A model generated the notes under the pieces. It worked only from the letters and a program-made list of their open reading frames with translations, had not been told where the DNA came from and did not search any database. From Pseudobdellovibrionaceae bacterium (GTDB taxonomy: Bacteria; Bdellovibrionota; Bdellovibrionia; Bdellovibrionales; JAMPXM01), in NCBI GenBank assembly GCA_913776405.1, contig CAJYOV010000182.1, positions 1 through 8,480 on the forward strand: a stretch of DNA of 8,480 nucleotides, written 5' to 3'. Both the position numbers and the translations under genes were made by a program. The number at the start of each line of letters is the position of its first letter. Within the stretch, counting starts at the first letter, position 1. Positions 1 to 6,077 of this stretch are shown piece by piece.

Positions 1-585
1 CCCGGCGAGATGGAAATGCGGTCGCCTGCTGATACCGCGCGTGTGGCGGGCCAGGCGCCGGAGGGTCTTTCGCACGATCGATTGGCGCCAAACTTGGCTG
101 AGCAACCGATCTTCAATATTCAGAATCTTCTTAGAAACGGAAGGCCCGTTGGTCTCATGGGCGATCGCCCTTTGGGCTCGCGTTATGAGCTCGTGTCGTT
201 TTACGGTCGACTTGCACCGGTCGACGTCACCGCGTTCAGAATCGCGGCGGCTCTTCAAATTCCGCTGGTGATGACGTACGGTTTTAAAGAAGATCGTAAG
301 ACCTATCACTTCTACGCTGGGCCTGCGAATGTGTATCGCTATGACTCTCAAGTCGATCGCGACCTACAGCTCCAGAGCTGGGCGCAAGCCTACGCGACAG
401 ATCTTGAGCGCGTGCTGCGCGAATATCCAGATCAGTGGTTTAACTTCTTCCCGTTTTGGTCGAGCGTACCGAGCGTGCCACCAGGCGTGAGAATCGGAAA
501 AGCACCCAACCATTTACGAGAAGAACTAGAAGCACGAGCCAAGTCGGTACGCCCTCGGGCACCTGGTGAAACACCCAACGTCTGA
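1..585 (+). CDS. LPLAT-superfamily acyltransferase (LpxL/HtrB-like, APE-cluster type), 5'-truncated
   Basis: This reading frame is open from base 1, so the N-terminus lies outside the window; the ATG at 10 is only an internal Met. Residues below are counted from it. The visible part matches the C-terminal half of LpxL/HtrB-like and COG4261-type acyltransferases: NGRPVGLMGDRP (43-54), a following FYG (64-66) before a buried A-rich helix and IPLV, and the closing signature WFNFFPFW (143-150). The family transfers an acyl chain from ACP or CoA to a lipid or sugar hydroxyl or amine at the inner face of the inner membrane. The catalytic HX4D motif would lie upstream and cannot be checked. After the signature come about 41 hydrophilic, Pro/Arg-rich residues, and the DNA for this tail is shared with the opposite-strand small membrane gene. 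Aryl-polyene clusters normally carry such an acyltransferase, so it probably belongs to the same pathway in an operon reading toward this one. Confidence 0.85.
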   Translation, partial: PGEMEMRSPADTARVAGQAPEGLSHDRLAPNLAEQPIFNIQNLLRNGRPVGLMGDRPLGSRYELVSFYGRLAPVDVTAFRIAAALQIPLVMTYGFKEDRKTYHFYAGPANVYRYDSQVDRDLQLQSWAQAYATDLERVLREYPDQWFNFFPFWSSVPSVPPGVRIGKAPNHLREELEARAKSVRPRAPGETPNV

Positions 586-697
586 TCGCAATCTCTAACG
601 AAAAACCGACGAGTCCTAAACAAAGAAGGGCACCGAGCGTGAGCTTGATAACGAGTTTCAAGTCGAGACGCTTGGGACTCTGACTCTCAAGGTTCAT
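440..697 (-). CDS. Small two-helix membrane protein, 85 aa, function unknown
   Basis: I do not recognise a family. The 85 residues have a polar N-terminus (1-13), a hydrophobic helix at about 14-38 (with KLTLGALLCLGLVGF), a short loop, a second hydrophobic helix at about 51-68 (WLVLLVLLVNGWVLF), and a basic tail (RLVARSVRSTKTGRS). This is a typical small inner-membrane protein with both ends likely cytoplasmic by the positive-inside rule. The start is supported by a Shine-Dalgarno-like TGAGGA 5 nt before the ATG and by an 11-bp overlap with the end of the lipoprotein gene, which points to translational coupling. Codons from about residue 38 onward, including the second helix, are antisense to the last 146 bp of the acyltransferase gene. 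It may assist the exporter or the acyltransferase. A spurious ORF remains possible, but two clean hydrophobic helices plus a ribosome site argue against that. Confidence 0.6.
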   Translation of the reverse strand: MNLESQSPKRLDLKLVIKLTLGALLCLGLVGFSLEIAIRRWVFHQVPEGVPTWLVLLVLLVNGWVLFRFSRLVARSVRSTKTGRS

Positions 698-1268
698 AAC
701 CGTCCTCAGTGATCACGAGATCGAAGTTCGGTGTCTCGACGAGAACACGCATCGGAATCTCAGAGGCGTTATACTTTTCAAACTTAAAATGCACGTCGCC
801 CTTTTGAATCGCCTTAATCTTCGGTGGATACGGCAATTTCAGAAGCTCACGAAGCGGTGCGTACGTCGCTTTCAAATAAGGTTCGGCTTTTTTCATCTGC
901 GCGCTGTCTGTGGTGAACGTCAGAGATCCTGACTTCGTTTCTTCGATCAACTTGAAAAGCGTTGAGCCAAATGGTGTTAAGCCAATCAGCTGCGTTCGCT
1001 CTGCGCGGTGATCGAGAACGCCTGAGAACGACATCTTTTTCGGTGCCGATGGCGGGAGTTCCTGGCCTTCTGGCCCACGCTTGACTGTAACGGTGACGCT
1101 TTGCTGATGAACGCCGTAGGGGATTAGAGTGACGCGGTTAGGAGCCGGTTCAGTCATCACAGCTTTGTGAGCGCAGCCCGCGGTAAAAGTGAAAGCTAGG
1201 ACGAGTGCCGCGACGATTCTTTTGCCGACAATCGAGCTTTCAATGTTTTGCATTTGAGGCTTCTGCAT
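687..1268 (-). CDS. DUF3261-like outer-membrane lipoprotein
   Basis: This 193-aa protein has a lipoprotein signal: basic GKR (15-17), a hydrophobic stretch (18-29) and a TAGC lipobox with Cys32. The +2 residue is Ala, not Asp, which fits Lol sorting to the outer membrane. The mature part contains the pattern LIGLTPFGSTLFKL and a C-terminal block with LPYPP, both like the DUF3261 family found in aryl-polyene clusters. Members are thought to act in export or outer-membrane placement of the pigment lipid, though no enzymatic activity is assigned as far as I know. The ATG at 1268 is preferred over the one at 1253 because AAGGAG lies 10 nt ahead of it. It overlaps the C45 gene by 29 bp and the small membrane gene by 11 bp. 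The family call comes from pattern memory and cluster context. Confidence 0.8.
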   Translation of the reverse strand: MQKPQMQNIESSIVGKRIVAALVLAFTFTAGCAHKAVMTEPAPNRVTLIPYGVHQQSVTVTVKRGPEGQELPPSAPKKMSFSGVLDHRAERTQLIGLTPFGSTLFKLIEETKSGSLTFTTDSAQMKKAEPYLKATYAPLRELLKLPYPPKIKAIQKGDVHFKFEKYNASEIPMRVLVETPNFDLVITEDGYEP

Positions 1269-2880
1269 GACTGAGCTTCTCCTTAAGAGCGCGTTCTTCG
1301 CGAGCGTAAGCAGGGTAGAGCGAACGGGCTAATGACCATTCGCGTTTTGCTTTCTCAACGTTCTGTTCGCAAGTGAAAGCAAAGTCACCCGCGACGTGGT
1401 GAAACAGGCTCGACTCAGAGAAATTCTGAGAGGCCTCTTGAAGCGTCGCTTGAGCTGCTTGGCAGTCATGCTTTGCGATCTGCGATTGAGCTGTCCACGA
1501 CGCTTTTTCCGACAGGCGGACTTTTCGATAAAGTTCGTCACTGACGAGAGGATCTCGCGGCAGGCCCTCGATCGCGACCGGCTTTTTCATCGCAAAACTC
1601 TTCCTTAAGTCGAAGCCCGAGAATGCGCCTGCGAGCGATGGTCCTTGGCTCACATAAAGGGTCATTGTTTCAGCGTCGAAAATCACAGAGTGCGCAGCAA
1701 TCAAGGCGTCAATGGCGCGACGGTTATTGAGATGAAGTGGCTTACCAGCTTCTTCGCCTTTATCGCGCAAAATCGTAAGAATTTTTGCGATCGCGCCGGC
1801 GTGAGAGGGATCGCTCTCTGGTTTGAATTTCTTTAAAAGCTCAAAGCCGCGAGCCTGTCGATAGCTCGACGTGAGTTCAGCTTCGCGGTACGCATTGGTT
1901 TTATCGTCACGGAAGGCTTTGCTATCGAGATGATTCGCAATGACAGAAGACTCTGAGAGTTCATCGATCACCGTTTTCGCGGGGCTTTTCTCGATTCGAA
2001 AGGCGCGCTTCGATTTTGCATCAACGACCAGAAAAATATCGGTGATGAACATTTTCTCGGTTCTGAAGATCTCAAGCGCTTCTTCTACCGAGTTTGCATA
2101 TTGAAGAGCTTTTGTGATGACAAGCGTTGATGGTGTTCCCACACGAGCGCGGTCGCTGCTGCCGGCCGCGTTTAACGAAATGTAGAGACCATTTTCGTTC
2201 ACGCCGGTCGTTGCGCCGACCATGCCGGCCCAAATCACCGAAAGATACGCGTGCCCCTTATCTGGAAAAACCCACTTCATGAGTTTCTCGCGATCGAAGA
2301 CTTCGCCGCCTTCAAAATCAAAGTTGCGACCGATGATCCAGTTTTGCTTGTAGCGTGCTGCTATCGCTGTACAAGCGAAGGGTACGCCCTGATCCACGAG
2401 CATCTGTCCCACTTCATGCAAACCGTGGTAGCTAATTTGGCGAGTGAAACCGTCGGCGAGAAAATCGCCTTCAACGGGCGCGCTCAGCGACACGCCGTAC
2501 ATTTCTTCGAGCGCCCAAGGTTCGTAATAATCTTGGATGCCTCGAAACCAGTTCGCGGCAACCGCGGTCAAAAGCTTCAAAACCGTGCGGCTCGGAATCC
2601 AGCCTTCTAGCTGCGTGAGGAGAGACACTTCTTGTTTTTGCAGAAGTGCTTTGCCCATACGGCCAGAGTTGTATCCGCGCTCGAAATCAGACCCTGTCAG
2701 CAAGATCTGGTGAACGCCGTACACACTTCGATCGATGAACTCGCCAGACTCTTTCGGCGTTTGCCCGACGAGATTCGCAGGGCGAATCGCGACGGCCGCA
2801 TGAAACGACGCGATCAAAAACGTGAAGAACAAAAGCGAGAGGAGACTGATGATCGCAAAAGCGCGCTTCATCCAACTCAT
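1240..2880 (-). CDS. Membrane-anchored C45-type Ntn hydrolase / acyltransferase (AAT-like)
   Basis: This 546-aa protein starts with a basic-hydrophobic segment (about 5-31), either a signal anchor or a signal peptide, so the body should be periplasmic. Residues 165-190 carry the hallmark of the Cys-type Ntn hydrolases related to isopenicillin-N acyltransferase and acid-ceramidase-like amidases: Cys170 in PFACTA, followed by IIGRNFDF with Arg185 and Asp188. Later blocks fit the fold: GVNENGLYISLNAAG (226-240) and SVIANH (312-317). By family analogy the chain would self-cleave before Cys170, freeing it as the N-terminal nucleophile of the beta subunit; the alpha subunit (1-169) would stay membrane-attached. 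Family members form or break amide bonds between acyl chains and amines. From about 446 to 546 there is a helical, TPR-like extension with two Cys (473, 504) that may pair in the periplasm. The gene is coupled to the exporter gene (ATGA overlap, GGAGG 8 nt before the start). Substrate and direction are unknown; a role in amide-linking or trimming the exported lipid is inferred. Confidence 0.8.
   Translation of the reverse strand: MSWMKRAFAIISLLSLLFFTFLIASFHAAVAIRPANLVGQTPKESGEFIDRSVYGVHQILLTGSDFERGYNSGRMGKALLQKQEVSLLTQLEGWIPSRTVLKLLTAVAANWFRGIQDYYEPWALEEMYGVSLSAPVEGDFLADGFTRQISYHGLHEVGQMLVDQGVPFACTAIAARYKQNWIIGRNFDFEGGEVFDREKLMKWVFPDKGHAYLSVIWAGMVGATTGVNENGLYISLNAAGSSDRARVGTPSTLVITKALQYANSVEEALEIFRTEKMFITDIFLVVDAKSKRAFRIEKSPAKTVIDELSESSVIANHLDSKAFRDDKTNAYREAELTSSYRQARGFELLKKFKPESDPSHAGAIAKILTILRDKGEEAGKPLHLNNRRAIDALIAAHSVIFDAETMTLYVSQGPSLAGAFSGFDLRKSFAMKKPVAIEGLPRDPLVSDELYRKVRLSEKASWTAQSQIAKHDCQAAQATLQEASQNFSESSLFHHVAGDFAFTCEQNVEKAKREWSLARSLYPAYAREERALKEKLSHAEASNAKH
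1279..1284 (-). promoter_or_regulatory. Ribosome binding site of the DUF3261-like lipoprotein gene
   Basis: The minus strand reads AAGGAG here, 10 nt upstream of the ATG at 1268. It lies inside the end of the C45 coding region. It decides the start: the alternative Met codon at 1253 would be 25 nt away. It allows partly independent re-initiation across the 29-bp overlap. Confidence 0.65.
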
Positions 2881-5075
2881 GCGCGTGACCTCCGGAGTTT
2901 TTCGAGCCGCTCGCTCAAGAAGGGGACAGCGCTTACGGCTCCTAAGTAGGTCCCGATCGTTCCAGCCACGAGACCTTCACCAAGATGTCTCATCGCGGGG
3001 TGTTTCGCGAAGAGAAGCGGGACAAAGCCCGCGAGAGTCATCGATGTGGTAAGCGTCAGAGCCGAACGAACCTCGTCGCCGTGAGCGCTCTCCGCGTCGC
3101 TGACGTTCGCGGCGAAAATACCGTAATCGAGCGAAAAGCCGAAGATCATGATGAAGCTGATAAAGGAGACGAAACTCATCGTGAGGCCAAAGACAAAAAA
3201 CGCAACAAAGTAGGTTCCAAGCCCTGTCAGGAAAGGAAGAAGAGCCAGGCCGACTTTCAGAGGTCGCTTGTAGTAGATGAAGAGAAGAAGAGTTGACAGC
3301 AAAAAGATTGCGGGCGCCATCCAGAACACTTCTTTCGAAAGTGCCTCGGGGAATAGAGTTGCGAGTTCGACCAACGAAGATGCCTCTGGCTTATGCGCTT
3401 TCAGTTTCGCCACGTCAGAATCTTCTTTTGGAAACCAGAGCGAAATCCATTCATCGCCTTCAAACGAGTGGAAATCTCGAACATAACGAGGGGGCTGCTG
3501 CGTCAGATTTAGAACGGTCTTCGAACCGCAACCGATCGCACCCAAGAAGGGCGAAAAAAGCTCTTTGGAGTTTTCGAAAACCGATGCTTCGTAGGTACAG
3601 AAATCAGCCTGCCATGAAGCCAGGTTCGATTTTTGGTTCACAAGTGGCGGCACGAGATCGCTGACGGTTTTTAGGTCAAGACGATTCGCCTTCGCCCACG
3701 TGAGATCAGCTTCGGACTCTCGAAGTGCGTCTTGGCCGCTCGAGATCGTAACGAAGGGGGCGCGCATTTTGCCTTCCATCACGAGCCAGCGAGTGGCCGC
3801 TTTGACTTTCGGACTCTCAAATCCGATGTCGCTCAATTTAAGCGATGGCTTTGCGAAGGCGAATCCGACGAACGTAAAGACAGCCGTCATCAGCACAAGC
3901 GATGCGAGTGCTTTCGACTTCGGCGGTTTTTTAAAGAATCTCTGCGCTTGGAACAGAGCCGGTTCGCTGCGATTCAATAAGTAGAAAACGATGAAGCCAA
4001 TAAAGAGGCCTGCACCTGAGAAAAACATCAGTTGCTGAATGATTGGAAGCTTTGAGAAGTATCCGACCAAGACCACCGTGATCGTGGTCAGAAGGCCGAC
4101 CGCGTTCGCAAGCCAGGTTTCGTCTTTCTCGGACGCAGAGAATGAAGCGTGAACGGCGTAGTCCATTGAAAGACCGATGATGCCCGGGCCGAACGCGAGC
4201 ACAAGCCCGTGAATTTTGCCGAACCACCACACTGTGAGTGTGATCGACGCAAGCGTCGACAAACCGAGAAACGGGTAAAACAAGAGAAGCCGCCACTGCT
4301 TCGTAAAGATCATGAAGACGCTGATCGCAATTAGGAAAACTGTGCCTGCGATCGAGACGGCTTCTACGTCGGCCTTAACTTGGTGTTCGTTTTCATAACT
4401 TGCCAGGTGAGGCCCGATACCGACCATCGAAGCATCGAGTGTGCGCCCTGACTCGAGCACTGCATTCGTTTTGTCCGCCTCATTCGGTGGAAACGAAAAT
4501 TGAATCGGTAAAAGTGTACGGCCCGACTTTTTGTCGTAGTAAAAACCAGAGTATTTTTCGAAGTCGAATTTGACGCTCTGACCTTCAAGGGCTTGCAAGG
4601 CTCGATTCGTTTGCGCCGGATCAAGGCGCAAAAGTTCGAGAAGATCGCGGTCCATCGGAAGAGACAGTTTTGCGGTCGCATCGGCCACAGTTTGCTGCAT
4701 CGAAGATTTCGACGGCGAGGGGTCTCTCAAAGGCCAATCGCGCACCCAGTCTTGAAGGTAGGGCTTTAATTGAACGAGATCGGCCGAGCAGGGGAGAAAG
4801 GCAATCCGATCTTTATTTTTAGCGGCCAACTCACGGCAGAGCGATCCAATCTTTGCGGGGTTGATCTCTGCGCCCGGTTTGGATTCGAGAATGAGAAAGT
4901 TCCACCAGAAGATCGGAAAGTTTCGATACGTCGAAAGTTTCGCGGCGAGTGGCTTTGGCAAAAACGATTCGTGTGACTGGTCGAGCCAGCTGTTTGCAGG
5001 TCTCAAAAAAAGTGCGGCCGAAAGAAGCGCTAAGACGACGAGGACGGCAAGAAGTTGAAGCCGAGCTTTCGTCAT
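2877..5075 (-). CDS. MMPL/RND-family lipid exporter
   Basis: This 732-aa inner-membrane transporter has the two-fold RND layout: a first helix (about 6-24), a large periplasmic loop (about 28-235), a helix bundle (about 237-368), a helix near 388-408, a second periplasmic loop (about 411-580) and a second bundle (about 584-722). Each bundle carries the DY proton-relay type motif, GLSMDYAVH (Asp305-Tyr306) and GFSLDYGIF (Asp650-Tyr651), as in MMPL and hopanoid/lipid exporters. Members use the proton gradient to move lipids or lipid-linked pigments out of the inner membrane. The only four cysteines (80, 96, 493, 516) all fall in the periplasmic loops, as one close pair per loop. Its start overlaps the LolA-like stop (ATGA) and its stop overlaps the C45 start (ATGA). 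The setting between a LolA-like carrier and a DUF3261-like lipoprotein matches the export block of aryl-polyene clusters, so it probably exports the product of the ACP/KS genes transcribed away from it. Confidence 0.9.
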   Translation of the reverse strand: MTKARLQLLAVLVVLALLSAALFLRPANSWLDQSHESFLPKPLAAKLSTYRNFPIFWWNFLILESKPGAEINPAKIGSLCRELAAKNKDRIAFLPCSADLVQLKPYLQDWVRDWPLRDPSPSKSSMQQTVADATAKLSLPMDRDLLELLRLDPAQTNRALQALEGQSVKFDFEKYSGFYYDKKSGRTLLPIQFSFPPNEADKTNAVLESGRTLDASMVGIGPHLASYENEHQVKADVEAVSIAGTVFLIAISVFMIFTKQWRLLLFYPFLGLSTLASITLTVWWFGKIHGLVLAFGPGIIGLSMDYAVHASFSASEKDETWLANAVGLLTTITVVLVGYFSKLPIIQQLMFFSGAGLFIGFIVFYLLNRSEPALFQAQRFFKKPPKSKALASLVLMTAVFTFVGFAFAKPSLKLSDIGFESPKVKAATRWLVMEGKMRAPFVTISSGQDALRESEADLTWAKANRLDLKTVSDLVPPLVNQKSNLASWQADFCTYEASVFENSKELFSPFLGAIGCGSKTVLNLTQQPPRYVRDFHSFEGDEWISLWFPKEDSDVAKLKAHKPEASSLVELATLFPEALSKEVFWMAPAIFLLSTLLLFIYYKRPLKVGLALLPFLTGLGTYFVAFFVFGLTMSFVSFISFIMIFGFSLDYGIFAANVSDAESAHGDEVRSALTLTTSMTLAGFVPLLFAKHPAMRHLGEGLVAGTIGTYLGAVSAVPFLSERLEKLRRSRA
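2889..2893 (-). promoter_or_regulatory. Ribosome binding site of the C45 Ntn-hydrolase gene
   Basis: The minus strand reads GGAGG 8 nt before the ATG at 2880, within the last codons of the exporter gene. This is one of the best-matched Shine-Dalgarno sequences in the window and supports the chosen start, in addition to coupling through the ATGA overlap. Confidence 0.6.
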
Positions 5076-5785
5076 TTTGAATGGGGTTTCTGAGGTGAGC
5101 GCTTTTGAATTTTTGGAGTCTGAAATTCAAGCTCGATCACATCGCCTGAGGTCTCAGAAAGCGTGAGATGTTTGACAGTTTGCGTTTTTGAAAACTCAAG
5201 ATGGATCTTCGCAAAAGGTGATGTCTCTGGCGACTTCGGGGCAAACTCGAGCGCGCCCGATTCATCCTTCGAGATCTTGTACTCTTTCAAGAGATAGCCT
5301 GCATCAAACTTAAGCCATGATGCCAAACCCTCGAGCGACTTTGCTTGAGCAGACGAAGCCATTTGCGCCTTCGTGAATTTCTGCACGGTTCTGTCAGTGC
5401 CCGTGCCTGACGTGATTTGGGCATCGCCTTTGACCAGCTCAAATTCCAAAAACGAGGGTTTTAGGAGCGTCCACGTGAGCGCATCAGGCGCCTGAACATC
5501 GAGATGACCGCTTGATTTCAATTTGGTCGGAATATCCTTGAGCGTTTTAGTTTGGGTGAAGTCGACCGAAAGACGATCCAAATCAGCGTATTTTGCGAAG
5601 AGCGCCTGAAGTTCGGCTTCGGCGACGGGCTGCGGCGGCGCTGCGAACGCGGCCGTTGCGAGGAACAGAGATACGGAAAGTACCAAAAACGGGCCGCCAA
5701 AAGATGCGACTAAAAGGCTGATCGAAGAGGCTTTGAGCTGCGCAACCAAAAGAGCGGGCGTGGCGTTTCGGAGTTTGAGTTTCAT
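5072..5785 (-). CDS. LolA-like periplasmic lipoprotein/lipid carrier protein
   Basis: The ATG at 5785 gives 237 residues starting MKLKLRN. The frame continues up to 5818, but those upstream Met codons would run into the acyl carrier protein gene and add a poor signal peptide. A long signal sequence (basic start, hydrophobic core about 19-45) ends in AFA, with likely cleavage after Ala48. The mature protein has the LolA pattern: LSVDFTQ (72-78), SSGHLDV (91-97), then LTWTLLKPS (103-111), as in the half-barrel that shields acyl chains. In aryl-polyene clusters a LolA relative is thought to carry the lipid, or a lipoprotein, across the periplasm together with the MMPL exporter. There is no Cys in the mature part, so it is soluble rather than a lipoprotein. 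It is the first gene of the leftward operon and overlaps the exporter gene by 4 bp. No clear ribosome site precedes the start, which fits a very short leader. Confidence 0.82.
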   Translation of the reverse strand: MKLKLRNATPALLVAQLKASSISLLVASFGGPFLVLSVSLFLATAAFAAPPQPVAEAELQALFAKYADLDRLSVDFTQTKTLKDIPTKLKSSGHLDVQAPDALTWTLLKPSFLEFELVKGDAQITSGTGTDRTVQKFTKAQMASSAQAKSLEGLASWLKFDAGYLLKEYKISKDESGALEFAPKSPETSPFAKIHLEFSKTQTVKHLTLSETSGDVIELEFQTPKIQKRSPQKPHSK

Positions 5786-5803
5786 AGATGATTTAAATAT
5801 AGT
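5775..5803 (+). promoter_or_regulatory. Putative sigma-70-type promoter of the ACP-KS-CLF operon (leaderless)
   Basis: TTGAGT (5775-5780) and TATAGT (5798-5803) are separated by exactly 17 bp, a good match to the TTGACA/TATAAT consensus. Transcription would start near 5810-5811, at the A of the acyl carrier protein ATG, so the message would be leaderless. This agrees with the lack of any Shine-Dalgarno sequence before that ATG. The -35 box lies inside the first codons of the opposite LolA-like gene. The prediction comes from inspection only. Confidence 0.5.
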
Positions 5804-5822
5804 ACCCGTCATGCACAATCAA
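5796..5822 (-). promoter_or_regulatory. Putative divergent promoter of the LolA-MMPL export operon
   Basis: On the minus strand a TATATT -10 element (5801 to 5796) lies under the + strand -10, beside the 8-bp palindrome ATTTAAAT (5791-5798). The nearest -35-like element, TTGATT (5822 to 5817), leaves a short 15-bp spacer, so this promoter is weaker than its partner. The start would fall near 5789, giving a leader of about 4 nt before the ATG at 5785. The overlapping -10 regions should make the two directions compete or share control. Confidence 0.35.
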
Positions 5823-6077
5823 TCGCTCGTGTCCGAAGTTAAGAATCTCATCATCACGTCTGTGAATCTGCATCATTTGGACCCAGCGGCGATTACGGCG
5901 GACACCTCGCTTCGAGAGGGCGGTCTCGAGCTCGATTCAGTCGACATTCTTGAAGTCGTGGTCGCCGTCGAGCAACAATTCGGCGTTAAGATCAACGACG
6001 CCGAAGTCGGCAAACAACACTTTCGCACTATCGGCACGATCGCCGACTTCGTAGAAGAAGCTAAGAGCAAGCAGTGA
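5811..6077 (+). CDS. Acyl carrier protein
   Basis: This 88-aa protein has the size and pattern of a type II carrier protein. The 4'-phosphopantetheine site is Ser43 in GLELDSVDILEV (the usual DSL is DSV here), followed by an acidic helix II and the VEQQFGVKI stretch before helix III. It carries the growing acyl chain as a thioester and hands it to the ketosynthase and acyltransferase. The ATG at 5811 is chosen over an in-frame upstream Met at 5733, because the extra 26 residues would be antisense to the LolA-like gene and do not look like a carrier protein. It is the first gene of the rightward operon, 25 nt from the divergent gene, with no ribosome site and a promoter that puts the start of transcription on or next to the ATG. 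Its stop overlaps the ketosynthase start (GTGA). A dedicated rather than housekeeping role is inferred from the cluster. Confidence 0.92.
   Translation: MHNQSLVSEVKNLIITSVNLHHLDPAAITADTSLREGGLELDSVDILEVVVAVEQQFGVKINDAEVGKQHFRTIGTIADFVEEAKSKQ

Noticed and set aside
671..691. Possible hairpin (CTTGGGA ... TCTCAAG) as a terminator between convergent genes
   Set aside because: The stem is 7 bp with a wobble pair, lacks a U-tract on either strand, and lies within the coding region of the small membrane protein.
2251..2610. 119-aa + strand ORF opposite the C45 gene
   Set aside because: It is antisense to the catalytic region around Cys170, its composition is not protein-like, and it has no operon partner on that strand.
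3293..3664. 123-aa + strand ORF opposite the exporter
   Set aside because: It is Arg/Ser-rich low-information translation typical of an antisense shadow. The minus frame is a clear MMPL transporter.
5733..5810. N-terminal extension of the acyl carrier protein to an upstream ATG
   Set aside because: The extra 26 residues are antisense to the LolA-like signal peptide, and they would place the start upstream of the predicted promoter. The ATG at 5811 gives a normal carrier protein length.
5786..5818. Upstream starts for the LolA-like gene (5818, 5812)
   Set aside because: They overlap the acyl carrier protein start and add a non-basic stretch ahead of a better signal peptide beginning MKLKLRN at 5785.
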